Under the pieces are notes generated by a model. The model searched no databases. It worked only from the letters and a program-made list of their open reading frames with translations, and was not told the DNA's origin. Made by a program: the position numbers and the translations under genes. A DNA stretch of 59,769 bases from Hyphomicrobiales bacterium (lineage in GTDB: Bacteria > Pseudomonadota > Alphaproteobacteria > Rhizobiales > Rhizobiaceae): NCBI GenBank assembly GCA_900472485.1, contig UCII01000032.1:1-59769 (forward strand), in the 5' to 3' direction. Every line of letters starts with the position of its first letter. The first letter of the stretch is position 1. Positions 18,234-27,325 of this stretch are shown piece by piece.

Positions 18234-19553
18234 ATGAGTAGCCTCAGGGCGCGTCTTGCCTTGAGCGCCTATCGCTTTGGTGGAATCGCCGTCTATCCGT
18301 TCATCGGGCCTTATCTCGTGGTCCGCGCAGCCAAGGGCAAGGAAGATAGCTCCCGCAGGCTGGAGCGCTCGGGTTATGCGAGCGCCAACCGTCCGCAGGG
18401 GCCGCTGATCTGGTTTCATGCCGCAAGCGTGGGGGAAACCTCGGCCGTCATTCCGTTGATCCGCGAGATCCGTCGCCGCGACATTCACGTCATCCTGACG
18501 ACGGGCACGATGACCTCGGCCAAGGTTGCGCACCAGCGCCTTGGCGAAGAAGTCATCCATCAATACGTGCCGCTCGATCTCAAGCCCGCTGTGAAGCGCT
18601 TCCTCGAATACTGGCAGCCCGATTGCGCTATTTTTGCCGAATCCGAGATCTGGCCGACGACGATCATGGAGCTTGGCCGCAAGCGAATCCCGCAGATCCT
18701 CGTCAATGCCCGCATGTCGGATCGATCCTTTGAACGCTGGAGCCGGCATCTCTCGCTTGCCGAGGCGTTGTTTGAAAATCTGGCGCTGGTCGTGGCCCAG
18801 TCCGACCTCGATGCCGAACGCTTCCGCGATCTCGGCGCTTTGCAGGTTCTGAAATCGGGCAATCTCAAGGTGGATACGGACGCGCCGTCCTACGATGCGC
18901 CGACGCTTGCCAGCTACACGAAGCAGATCGGCAACCGCAAGACCTGGGCCGCTGTCTCCACTTTCGAGGGCGAGGAGGGCGCTGCAGCCTCCGTCCATTC
19001 GATGCTCAAGGAGCATAATGGCCAACTCACCATCATTGTGCCGCGCCATCCCGAGCGCAGCGACGCGATCGAGGCGATGCTCGTGGAGCAAGGCCTGAAA
19101 GTGGCGCGCCGCACCCGCAACGACATCCTTTCGCCCGATGTCGATGTCTTTCTCGGCGATACGATCGGCGAGATGGGACTCTATCTGCGGATGACCGAAG
19201 TTGCCTTCATGGGCAAGTCGCTGTTCAACGAAGGCGGCCAGAACCCGCTCGAGCCGGCCATGCTCGGCTGCGCGATCCTGACGGGCGGCCATGTCCAGAA
19301 TTTCCGCGATTCCTACCAGCTGCTCGCCCGGCGTGGCAGCGCCCGCATGGTGCGTGATACCGAGATGCTGGCGCGCGGCGTCCATTATTTGCTCACCAAC
19401 GACACGGCACGGCGCGGTATGATCGACGCCGGCTTTGCTGCCGTGCATGAAATGCGAGGCGCGCTGGCTGCAACGGTGAAAGGGCTGGAGCCCTATATCA
19501 ATCCGCTTTCGGTCAAGGCGCGGCTGATGCCGAAGACGATGGCGAATGGATAA
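18234..19553 (+). CDS. waaA: Kdo transferase (3-deoxy-D-manno-octulosonic acid transferase)
   Basis: The 439-residue glycosyltransferase has an N-terminal hydrophobic anchor and the GT30 motif IWFHAASVGETSA near residue 60, whose Glu is the expected catalytic base. A C-terminal NEGGQNPLEPAMLG block binds CMP-Kdo. WaaA adds Kdo to lipid IVA at the inner face of the cytoplasmic membrane. It starts after an AGGAGGCG ribosome binding site. The gene opens a short run with a HAD phosphatase (12 nt later) and lpxK, so this is an LPS lipid A/core unit. Confidence 0.95.
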   Translation: MSSLRARLALSAYRFGGIAVYPFIGPYLVVRAAKGKEDSSRRLERSGYASANRPQGPLIWFHAASVGETSAVIPLIREIRRRDIHVILTTGTMTSAKVAHQRLGEEVIHQYVPLDLKPAVKRFLEYWQPDCAIFAESEIWPTTIMELGRKRIPQILVNARMSDRSFERWSRHLSLAEALFENLALVVAQSDLDAERFRDLGALQVLKSGNLKVDTDAPSYDAPTLASYTKQIGNRKTWAAVSTFEGEEGAAASVHSMLKEHNGQLTIIVPRHPERSDAIEAMLVEQGLKVARRTRNDILSPDVDVFLGDTIGEMGLYLRMTEVAFMGKSLFNEGGQNPLEPAMLGCAILTGGHVQNFRDSYQLLARRGSARMVRDTEMLARGVHYLLTNDTARRGMIDAGFAAVHEMRGALAATVKGLEPYINPLSVKARLMPKTMANG

Positions 19554-19565
19554 GAAGGCAAGGGC

Positions 19566-20297
19566 ATGACGGCGGCCAAGTTGGGAACGATTGCGGGCAT
19601 TCTTTTCGACAAGGACGGCACGTTGCTCGACTATGACGAGAGCTGGCTGCCGGTCAATCGCGAGCTCGCACGTATCGCTGCTCAGGACGATCCTATTCTT
19701 GCCGATCATCTTCTCTCCGCCTGCGGCATGGATCCGATCACAGGCCATATCGTGCCAGACAGCCTGCTCGCGGCCGGCAATACCAGGCAGATTTCCGAGG
19801 GGCTTGTAGCCGCCGGCTCGAAAGTGGATGTCGCGGAGCTGGTGGAGAAACTCGACGCGCTCTTTGCGCATGCGGCGGATTTCTCCTCGCCGGTCACCGA
19901 TCTCGCCGCCTTCTTCCGGCGCCTGCATGAGCGCGGCTACAAGCTCGGCGTTGCCTCCAGCGATAATGAGCGCTCCATCCGCCAAACAGCGCGCCGCTTC
20001 GGCTTCATCGACTATATCGATTACATCGCCGGCTACGATAGCGGCTTCGGCACGAAGCCGGAGCCGGGCATGGTACTCGGCTTTTACGCGGCGACTGGTC
20101 TTTCGCCCGCACAGGTTGCCGTCGTCGGCGACAACAATCACGATCTCCACATGGGCCGCAACGCCGGCGTCGGCCTGACCGTCGGCGTGCTGACGGGCAC
20201 CGGCTCGCGCGAGACGCTGACGGCGGCCTCCGATTATTGCCTCAACGACATTACCGAGCTGGAAGGCCTGCTCATGCCTGTGGCGCAATCGGCCTGA
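19566..20297 (+). CDS. HAD family phosphatase (phosphoglycolate phosphatase-like)
   Basis: The 243-residue protein has motif I FDKDGTLLD with Asp15 and Asp17, a helical C1 cap, motif II in GVASSD, the motif III lysine in GTKPEPG, and motif IV GDNNHDLHMG. It resembles phosphoglycolate phosphatase (Gph) and its relatives. Its place between waaA and lpxK suggests a role tied to lipid A or Kdo, but KdsC-type Kdo-8-P phosphatases lack such a cap, so that is not supported by the fold. The substrate is unknown. Confidence 0.82.
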   Translation: MTAAKLGTIAGILFDKDGTLLDYDESWLPVNRELARIAAQDDPILADHLLSACGMDPITGHIVPDSLLAAGNTRQISEGLVAAGSKVDVAELVEKLDALFAHAADFSSPVTDLAAFFRRLHERGYKLGVASSDNERSIRQTARRFGFIDYIDYIAGYDSGFGTKPEPGMVLGFYAATGLSPAQVAVVGDNNHDLHMGRNAGVGLTVGVLTGTGSRETLTAASDYCLNDITELEGLLMPVAQSA

Positions 20298-20381
20298 TCC
20301 TGGCAATGGCTTGCTTTTTCACGCAATCTGGCCTTTCTTGCCGCTTTGTTGCAGGCACAAGTATAGGGCTGGACTAGACGC

Positions 20382-21428
20382 ATGGTATCGGAAGCCCCAC
20401 CCTTCTGGTGGCGAAAGCCGGATTGGCGTGCCTGGGGGCTCTCACCCTTTTCGTTCCTATACGGCCGTATCGCCGGACATCGCATGGTGAATGGCAAACG
20501 GGCTTCCGTGCCGGTGCCGGTCATCTGCGTCGGTAATTTCACGGTCGGCGGCGCCGGCAAGACGCCGACGGCGCTTGCGCTCGCTCACGCTGCCAAGGCA
20601 AAGGGGCTGAACCCGGGCTTTCTGAGCCGCGGCTATGGCGGTTCGCTCGATGTCACCACGATCGTCGATCCCTCGCATCATCATGCCACGGCCGTCGGCG
20701 ACGAGCCGCTGCTGCTTGCCCGTGAGGCGCTGACGGTCATTGCCCGTCGCCGGGCCGATGGTGCGGAAAGGCTCGTGCGCGAGGGCGCCGACCTCATCAT
20801 CATGGATGACGGCTTCCAGAGTGCGCAGCTTGCGATCGACTACGCGCTGGTGGTGATCGATGCCGGCAGAGGCATCGGCAATGGCCATCTCGTTCCCGGC
20901 GGTCCTGTGCGTGCGCCACTGCGCACGCAGCTCCTCTATGCGTCCGGCCTGCTGAAAGTCGGCGAGGGCACTGCCGCCGATCGTGTCGTTCGACTTGCGG
21001 CAAGGGCGGGGAAGCCCTTCTTTTCTGCAAGCGTCAGAGTGCGCGGGCAGGAGGATTTGCGCGGCCGCAAGGTGCTTGCCTTCGCCGGCATCGCCGATCC
21101 GACCAAGTTCTTCCGCACGGTCGAGACGCTGGGGGCCGATATCGCCGTCGCACGCAGCTTCGGCGATCACGAACATCCCGGCGAGGACGACGTCTCCGAC
21201 ATGCTCGAGATCGCCTCGCGTGAAAGGCTGGAGATCGTCACCACATCGAAGGACTACGTGCGCCTGATCGGCCATCATGGCCGGGCCGATGAACTCTTGC
21301 GGCGCTGCAGGGTGATCGAGATCGATATGGTCTTTGCCGATCCGCAGGCTCCAGCCCTGATTATCGACAGGGCCATTGCAGCCGCGCGAGAGCGGCGTTT
21401 GCGGGAAAAGCACGGCAAAACGGCTTAA
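20382..21428 (+). CDS. lpxK: Tetraacyldisaccharide 4'-kinase
   Basis: The 348-residue protein has the P-loop of LpxK in GNFTVGGAGKTPTA near residue 50 and the DDGFQ motif near residue 144. It phosphorylates the 4' position of the lipid A disaccharide at the inner membrane. A hydrophobic patch at the N-terminus (LSPFSFLYGRIAG) fits the membrane-associated family. It is separated from the HAD gene by 84 nt and meets the DUF2093 gene tail to tail. Confidence 0.95.
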   Translation: MVSEAPPFWWRKPDWRAWGLSPFSFLYGRIAGHRMVNGKRASVPVPVICVGNFTVGGAGKTPTALALAHAAKAKGLNPGFLSRGYGGSLDVTTIVDPSHHHATAVGDEPLLLAREALTVIARRRADGAERLVREGADLIIMDDGFQSAQLAIDYALVVIDAGRGIGNGHLVPGGPVRAPLRTQLLYASGLLKVGEGTAADRVVRLAARAGKPFFSASVRVRGQEDLRGRKVLAFAGIADPTKFFRTVETLGADIAVARSFGDHEHPGEDDVSDMLEIASRERLEIVTTSKDYVRLIGHHGRADELLRRCRVIEIDMVFADPQAPALIIDRAIAAARERRLREKHGKTA

Positions 21429-21454
21429 AACTAGATCAGCTACTCAGCGAGAAA

Positions 21455-21685
21455 TCAGCGCTTCTGATTGGGCAAGGCGCCGGCGCGCTTTTCGGCTTCG
21501 AGCGAGGTGATAACGTCGGCATAAGGCTCCTGCCGGGCAACGCTCCAATAGCGCAGTTCATCGAGCGCAATATGTTTGCCGGTCATGGCGCAGACCACGT
21601 AGGAGCCAGGCATCAGGATCTGGAAATCGCCGTCGAGATAGCGAACTTTCGCCTCGCGGTTTCCATGTCCTTCGAAAAGATTCAT
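21455..21685 (-). CDS. DUF2093 family small protein
   Basis: The 76-residue product begins MNLFEGHGNREAKVRYLDGD and contains FQILMPGSYVVCAMTGKHI, as in the DUF2093 family. These proteins, present across alphaproteobacteria next to lpxK and mutL, have no known function. The ATG at 21685 gives the family length. It lies 161 nt downstream of mutL on the same strand, and a TTTGACG sequence in that gap might be part of its own promoter. Confidence 0.87.
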   Translation of the reverse strand: MNLFEGHGNREAKVRYLDGDFQILMPGSYVVCAMTGKHIALDELRYWSVARQEPYADVITSLEAEKRAGALPNQKR

Positions 21686-21846
21686 CTGATGCCGTCCTTG
21701 ATCTCTGTCATCCATTTGCCATACCGCACTACAGCGCCGCGCGTCAAATATGATGCGCAAAGGTCGCTGCGGCACTTTAAAATTACGCAGCAGGCACAAC
21801 TTTTCCAGACTATTTCCCGGAAAGTTCCTTTTGGAAACGGCTGAGG

Positions 21847-23679
21847 CTAGCTGCGCCCGAACAGCCGTTCGATGTCTGTTAGCTTCAACTCTATATAGGT
21901 CGGCCTGCCGTGATTGCATTGTCCGGAGCCGGGCGTGGCTTCCATCTGGCGCAAAAGCGCATTCATCTCTTCCGGGCGGAGGCGTCGGCCTGAGCGCACG
22001 GAGCCGTGGCAGGCCATGGTTGCCGCGACATATTCCAGCTTGGCGGCAAGCCCCGAGGCTGTATCCCATTCGGCGATCTCGTCCGCCAGCTGCCGAATCA
22101 GACCCTGCGCGTCGACCTCGCCGAGCATGGCCGGCGTTTCCCTAACGGCAACTGCGCCTGGCCCGAAGCGTTCGATCGCGAGCCCGAGCTCGCTCAGCTC
22201 TTCGGCAAACACCATCAGCCGGTTGCAATCCTCTTCAGGCAGGTCGACGATCTCGGGAATGAGCAGCACCTGCGAGGACAGCCGCTTCGAATGCAGGGCC
22301 TTGCGCATGGCTTCGAACACCAGCCGCTCATGCGCCGCATGCTGATCGACGATGACAAGCCCGTTCTCCGTCTGGGCGACGATATAGTTCTCATGCAATT
22401 GCGCCCGCGCGGCACCCAGCGGAAAGCGTGCCGGCTCTTCAACTCGCATAGGCTCCGGCGGGGGCGCCACGTCTGCGCGGGCGGTAGGCGTCGAAAGTCC
22501 CTCGAAGGCCGCCTGTGGTCTTTCCGAGAAACCATGGCCCGTCGGCGTCGCCGGTCTTTCATAGGGGCGGAAGGGCGAGGCTTCGGCGGTCCACGGCGGC
22601 GCTGCGGGCGAGGGTCGCCAGCCCGATTGGAAGCCGGAGCGTCCGGCGGTAAAGGCGCGCAGCATGCCATCCGCACCAGTCGTGGCCGCCCGGTCGCCCT
22701 CGCGCGCTAGCGCTTCGCGAACGGCGCCAACGATCAGCCCGCGCACCAGCCCCGGATCGCGGAAGCGCACGTCGGATTTCGCCGGATGCACGTTGACATC
22801 GACCAGCGCCGGATCGAGCCTTAGGGAAAGGACGGCGACGGGATAACGGCCGGAGGGAATGGTCTCGGCATAGGCGCCGCGGATTGCCGAGAGGATCAGC
22901 TTGTCCTGCACCGGCCGGCCATTGACGAAGGCATATTGATGAGCAGAGTTGCCGCGGTTGAAGGTCGGCACGCCGGCAAAACCGCTGAGGCTCACATCCT
23001 CGCGCACGGCATCGAGCGCGATGGCATTGTCCTTGAAATCGGCGCCCAGTATCTGCGCCATGCGGGCGAGATGATCATCACCGGTCGCTGGAAATTCCAG
23101 CGTCGAGCGGTCGCTGCCTGACAGGACGAAGCGCACGCGCGGAAAAGCGATCGCCATGCGCTTGACGACTTCGGTGATCGCCGCCGCTTCCGCCTTCTCC
23201 GTCTTCAGGAATTTGAGGCGTGCCGGCGTCGCGAAGAACAGGTCGCGTACCTCGACGATCGTGCCCGGATTGGCGGCGGCCGGGCGTAAATGCAGGACTT
23301 TGCCGCCGGCAACGGCGATTTCGGCGCCGCCAGCCGCACCCACCCTGCGGCTTGCGATCGAAAGCTTCGCCACCGAGCCGATGGAGGGCAGGGCCTCGCC
23401 ACGAAAACCGAGGGTGCGAATATCCTCCAACGTGTCGGAAATCTTCGAAGTGCAGTGGCGCCGCACCGCAAGCTCCAGATCCGCCTCTTCCATGCCCGAG
23501 CCGTTGTCAGTCACTCTCAGCAGTGCCTTGCCGCCGCCTGCGGTCGCGATCTCGATGCGGGTCGCACCGGCATCGAGCGCGTTTTCGATCAGTTCCTTGG
23601 CGGCGCTCGCCGGGCGCTCGATGACTTCGCCGGCGGCGATTTGATTGATCAGGGTCTCGGAAAGTTGCTTGATGGCCAT
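21847..23679 (-). CDS. mutL: DNA mismatch repair protein MutL
   Basis: The 610-residue protein has the GHKL ATPase motifs: Glu29 and Asn33 in KELIENALDAGAT, DNGSGM, and GFRGEAL. After a Pro-rich linker (residues about 340-425) comes the dimerisation and endonuclease domain. The metal-binding motif DQHAAHERLVFE lies near residue 445 and a CNHGRPT motif is close to the C-terminus. These motifs mark MutL proteins that nick DNA themselves, as expected in a group without MutH. The ATG at 23679 (MAIKQL) is the family start. Confidence 0.96.
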   Translation of the reverse strand: MAIKQLSETLINQIAAGEVIERPASAAKELIENALDAGATRIEIATAGGGKALLRVTDNGSGMEEADLELAVRRHCTSKISDTLEDIRTLGFRGEALPSIGSVAKLSIASRRVGAAGGAEIAVAGGKVLHLRPAAANPGTIVEVRDLFFATPARLKFLKTEKAEAAAITEVVKRMAIAFPRVRFVLSGSDRSTLEFPATGDDHLARMAQILGADFKDNAIALDAVREDVSLSGFAGVPTFNRGNSAHQYAFVNGRPVQDKLILSAIRGAYAETIPSGRYPVAVLSLRLDPALVDVNVHPAKSDVRFRDPGLVRGLIVGAVREALAREGDRAATTGADGMLRAFTAGRSGFQSGWRPSPAAPPWTAEASPFRPYERPATPTGHGFSERPQAAFEGLSTPTARADVAPPPEPMRVEEPARFPLGAARAQLHENYIVAQTENGLVIVDQHAAHERLVFEAMRKALHSKRLSSQVLLIPEIVDLPEEDCNRLMVFAEELSELGLAIERFGPGAVAVRETPAMLGEVDAQGLIRQLADEIAEWDTASGLAAKLEYVAATMACHGSVRSGRRLRPEEMNALLRQMEATPGSGQCNHGRPTYIELKLTDIERLFGRS

Positions 23680-24023
23680 GCCTGCATTCTCGTGGATTCG
23701 CGGCGGCGAGGGAAGAGGAAAGGCGATTTTGCGGCCTTGATCCACCCGTTTACCTGGGAGCTTTGTTAAGAAATTTAATCAATGTTTAAGGGAATGATGA
23801 CAGGTTGCGGAGACAGAACTTGAAATGACCGCAGGTGGCACGTTTCGTGCATGCTGACGGCTCTCGATGGCAGGTTGGTGGCCATCAGTCAAAATGGAGC
23901 CAGGTGCCATCTGCTTCAAGTGTCCAGGCCAGCATGCAACTTCCACGAATTTGCCTTGCAGAGCGAATGCCGCTTTGTCGATTTGCCGTGTTGTGAAACT
24001 GGTTGAGTGTAGGAATCCGACGA
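23680..24023. other. Divergent intergenic region between mutL and PAS/receiver gene
   Basis: This 344-nt spacer has no convincing gene. Its one clear motif is a sigma-54-like match at 23836-23851, which is also a small palindrome; it is listed separately. Confidence 0.5.
23836..23851 (+). promoter_or_regulatory. Candidate sigma-54 promoter (or palindromic operator)
   Basis: TGGCACG-TTTC-GTGCA has the GG-N10-GC spacing of RpoN promoters and one mismatch to the TTGCA half. It lies about 170 nt ahead of the PAS/receiver gene. The core GCACG-TTT-CGTGC is also an inverted repeat, so a repressor site is an alternative. Confidence 0.35.
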
Positions 24024-25757
24024 ATGACTGCCGAGATTGAAAAGGCAGCTTTGGCAATGATGGCGGCTGATACGCCTTTGGGCGGCAGTCTGCAGACGAT
24101 GTTCTTCGATGCCCTTTGCGATGGTCTTTCCAGCGCCTTTTTCGCCTATGACAAGAACGACCTCTTGCTGTTTGCCAGCCGTCAGGTTCTGAACTTCTTT
24201 CCGATTGAGCAGGAATTCCTGAAACCCTCCACGCGGCTGCGCGATTTTCTGAGCGCCGTCTTCGATACCGGTGTCCGCTATCAGCGCAACCAGACCAGAA
24301 CGGCCGCCAATCGCGACGATTGGATATCGCAGCGCATAGCCACTCATTGGCGCGAACGCTACGAGACGACCGAGCATTTCATCGACGACCGCTGGGTGCG
24401 CATCCTCAACCGACGACTATCCTCGGGTGTCGGTTTCTGTATCATTTCCGATGTTTCCGAAGTCAGGAAACGCGAAGAGCAATGGCGCGTCGATATGGAG
24501 CGCGTGCAGCTAACCGAGGATATCCTCGACAACTTACCCTTTCCGGTTTTCGTCAAGGACCAGAACCTCGTCTACGTCGCAGTCAACCGGGCGTTCTGCG
24601 AGAAGTACCAGACGGCAGCGGACGAGGTGCGCGGCCGTAAGAGCATCGATATCTTTTCCACCGACCTTGCCAACCGCTTCCATGAGAGCGACCGGCATGT
24701 GATCGAGACCGGTGAGATGTCGATCTCGCGGCAGCGTCAGATCGCGCGCGACGGCGTCGAGCGCGACATCGTCACCCGCAAGCAGCGCATCGGTAAACCG
24801 GGCCGCCATTTTCTGGTCTGCACCATGCAGGACCTGCCCAAAGATGGCAGCGACTTCGACGAGTTTGCGATGGCGTCGAGCATTCGGGAAAACAGTGATC
24901 GCTCCTATCGCCGCGCCTACATTCCGATGGTCGCGCTGCAGACCATTTCGCGCCGTCCGGCGGCGATGGAGACCTTCGTTCTGGAGAATTTCAGCGGCCG
25001 CAAGGTGCTGGTGGTCACGCCGGATTTCGCTGCCGAAACGGCGGCTCTGAAGACGCTCGAGAAATACGGCTTCGAAGCCTGCGTCGTTCACAACGAGAAT
25101 GAAGAGGCCGCTTTTCTGGATGTGGCGAGCGCGCATGGCGTCAAGATCGACCTGGTCATCGTCGACAACCAGCTCGGCAAGCGCGGGATTGAGCTGGCCG
25201 AGCGGCAGAACCTCGCCGCGCTGTCGCTGAATGGATCGCAGCTCGCAACCGAGCTTGCCTTCCTGATCGCGCGTCATTTCAATCGCAACATCCGTGGCGA
25301 ACTGGGCGAGAGCACGGAGCCGGGGCTCGCGCCCGAATGGCGGCGTGCGACCGGCGAGGAGCGCCGGGCGCAGATCCTGGTCGCTGAAGACAATGACATC
25401 AACCAGATCGTCTTCTCGCAGATCCTTGAGGGCTTGGGATACAGCTATGTGATCGCCGCAAGCGGTGACGAGGCGGTGCGCCTGTGGCAGGAGCATCGTC
25501 CGGAACTGATCCTGATGGACATTTCGCTGCCGGGGCTCAACGGTTTTGAGTCTACCCGGCTGATCCGCGGCGCGGAAAAGGGCAGCGGCACCCATACTCC
25601 AATCATCGGCGTCCTGACCCAGGCTTTCGAGCGGGACCGTAAGGAATGCGCCGAGGTCGGCATGGACGACGTCATTCTGAAGCCGGTAAGCCCCGACATC
25701 ATCGAGACCGTCTTTCAGAAATATATGCGTGGTGCCCTGAAGGCGCAAAATAGATAA
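24024..25757 (+). CDS. PAS and receiver domain protein without kinase domain
   Basis: The 577-residue protein has two PAS-like regions, about residues 20-150 (PAS-7-like, FFAYDKNDLLLFASRQ) and 165-280 (DNLPFPVFVKDQNLVYVAVN). A degenerate receiver-like fold follows around residues 325-430 (KVLVVTPDF, LVIVDNQLG). The last is a complete receiver domain, residues about 450-570, with the acidic pair in VAEDND, the phospho-acceptor Asp499 in LMDIS and the Lys in LKPVS. No HisKA, H-box or ATPase region is present, so it must receive phosphate from another kinase. It has no transmembrane segment. The ATG at 24024 follows AGGA. It lies ahead of a GGDEF-EAL gene, 127 nt away. Confidence 0.8.
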   Translation: MTAEIEKAALAMMAADTPLGGSLQTMFFDALCDGLSSAFFAYDKNDLLLFASRQVLNFFPIEQEFLKPSTRLRDFLSAVFDTGVRYQRNQTRTAANRDDWISQRIATHWRERYETTEHFIDDRWVRILNRRLSSGVGFCIISDVSEVRKREEQWRVDMERVQLTEDILDNLPFPVFVKDQNLVYVAVNRAFCEKYQTAADEVRGRKSIDIFSTDLANRFHESDRHVIETGEMSISRQRQIARDGVERDIVTRKQRIGKPGRHFLVCTMQDLPKDGSDFDEFAMASSIRENSDRSYRRAYIPMVALQTISRRPAAMETFVLENFSGRKVLVVTPDFAAETAALKTLEKYGFEACVVHNENEEAAFLDVASAHGVKIDLVIVDNQLGKRGIELAERQNLAALSLNGSQLATELAFLIARHFNRNIRGELGESTEPGLAPEWRRATGEERRAQILVAEDNDINQIVFSQILEGLGYSYVIAASGDEAVRLWQEHRPELILMDISLPGLNGFESTRLIRGAEKGSGTHTPIIGVLTQAFERDRKECAEVGMDDVILKPVSPDIIETVFQKYMRGALKAQNR

Positions 25758-25884
25758 ATGTTACAATGATCTCACCATTGACGGCAACTTATCGCCGGCG
25801 CCGAATGACCGTCTTCTTGGCATCCTTTATTAAGACTTCCTCGGCATGCTTTTCCCCCGGGTGGAGAAAAGGTCGGAACCAAAT

Positions 25885-27240
25885 ATGAAATCGACTGAGA
25901 TGCTGCCGGGGCCAGCCAGTCAAGAGCCGCAAGCAATCGCTTATACCGATCCGCTCACCGGGTTGGGCAATCGTCATCGCATGCACGAGCGTGCGCGCGC
26001 GCTTTCACTCGAGCGCGCGGGCGATCCCGCACCCTTTACGATCGGCATCGTCAATCTCGATGCCTTCAAGCCGATCAACGACCTGTTCGGCGTCGAGGCG
26101 GGCGATGAGATCCTCTGCCAGGTTGCCCATCGTCTCAAGGCCTGCATACCCGATGGTGCGCTCGTGACGCGTCATGACGGCGATGAATTCGCTTTTGTGC
26201 TGCCGCTTGTCTTCGAACGCGTCGGTGCCGAGAAATTCGGGCAAATGATCCGCGAAGTGCTGTCGGCGCCCTATGATCTCGGCGACCGCAATGTCCGCCT
26301 TTCCGCATCTTTCGGCTTTGCCATCCACCCTTTCGCCGGAGAAGAGTTCGACGATCTCCTGAAAAATGCGGATACGGCGCTCTATCGCTCCAAGCGTCGC
26401 GGCCGCGGCCAGATCACCGTCTATTCCAGAGAGATCGCGCAGGAGATGAAGCGTGCGACGCAGCTGGAGCAGGCGCTGCGCAACGCCATCATCTCCGACT
26501 CCATCGACGTACACTTCCAGCCGATCGTATCGCTTGCCAACAACATGGTTCTCGGTTTCGAGGCTCTGGCGCGCTGGAACGATCCGGATCTCGGCTTCGT
26601 CTCTCCCGCAGTCTTCGTGCCGCTTGCCGAGGAGCGAGGCTTTATCGACGCGCTGTCCGAGACCTTGTTGCGAAAGGCGGCGGAGGCAGCGCTCTCGTGG
26701 CCCCGCGAATTGTTCCTGTCCTTCAATCTCTCCTCGGCGCAGCTGATGGATCCCGGCACCAGCAGCAGCATTCTCGCCATCCTGACGCGCGCCGGTCTGG
26801 ACCCGCACCGCCTCGAACTTGAAATCACGGAAACGGCCGTCGTGAGCTCGGCCGATACGGCTCATCGCATCATTGCCGATCTTCGCGCCGTCGGCGTACG
26901 CATCTCTCTCGATGATTTCGGCACCGGTCAGTCCAGCCTTGGGCGCTTGCGCGAGTTCATCTTCGACAAGGTCAAGATCGACCGGGCTTTCGTCTCGCGC
27001 ATGAATTCGGACAGGGCCTCCGAACATATCATCAAGGCTGTTCTTGCCATGTGCGAGGGGCTTGATCTGCGTGTTGTCGCGGAGGGTATCGAGGACCATG
27101 CCGAAGCGGCGAAGCTGAAGGCGCTGGGCTGCGCCATGGGGCAGGGTTACTACTTCGGAAAGCCGGTCGACGGTGCCGGGACGTTACGCTACCTGCAGAC
27201 CCATTATTTCGATCTCAGCCACGAACGCGAAATCGCCTGA
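25885..27240 (+). CDS. GGDEF-EAL protein, probable cyclic-di-GMP phosphodiesterase
   Basis: The 451-residue protein has an N-terminal GGDEF domain whose signature is altered to DGDEF at residues 98-102, with no RxxD inhibitory site. The C-terminal EAL domain looks intact: FEAL at 225-228, ELEITE, DDFGTG, KIDRAFV and AEGIE. The likely net activity is c-di-GMP breakdown, with the GGDEF part acting as a regulatory or GTP-sensing domain; this is inference from motifs. No membrane segment is seen. The start at 25885 (MKSTEML) follows GGAAC; an upstream ATG at 25846 is possible. It follows the PAS/receiver gene, which may modulate the same pathway. Confidence 0.88.
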   Translation: MKSTEMLPGPASQEPQAIAYTDPLTGLGNRHRMHERARALSLERAGDPAPFTIGIVNLDAFKPINDLFGVEAGDEILCQVAHRLKACIPDGALVTRHDGDEFAFVLPLVFERVGAEKFGQMIREVLSAPYDLGDRNVRLSASFGFAIHPFAGEEFDDLLKNADTALYRSKRRGRGQITVYSREIAQEMKRATQLEQALRNAIISDSIDVHFQPIVSLANNMVLGFEALARWNDPDLGFVSPAVFVPLAEERGFIDALSETLLRKAAEAALSWPRELFLSFNLSSAQLMDPGTSSSILAILTRAGLDPHRLELEITETAVVSSADTAHRIIADLRAVGVRISLDDFGTGQSSLGRLREFIFDKVKIDRAFVSRMNSDRASEHIIKAVLAMCEGLDLRVVAEGIEDHAEAAKLKALGCAMGQGYYFGKPVDGAGTLRYLQTHYFDLSHEREIA

Positions 27241-27270
27241 TTCTGAAAAGCGGGTCCGAAAAATGTCAAA

Positions 27271-27300
27271 GAGGCGGCGATCCGTAAGGGTCGCCGCCTC
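27271..27300 (-). terminator. Terminator between GGDEF-EAL and PRC-barrel genes
   Basis: A perfect 10-bp stem (27271-27280 with 27291-27300) lies between converging genes. On the minus strand it is followed by TTTGACATTTTT; on the plus strand T residues are few. It best serves the PRC-barrel gene. Confidence 0.65.
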
Positions 27301-27325
27301 TGCATTTCGTCGATTTTGCCAATAT

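Noticed and set aside
18111..20306. A 731-codon open frame on the minus strand across waaA and the HAD gene
   Set aside because: It lies wholly antisense to two clear genes and its product is low-complexity His/Arg/Asp-rich, as expected from the opposite strand of high-GC coding DNA.
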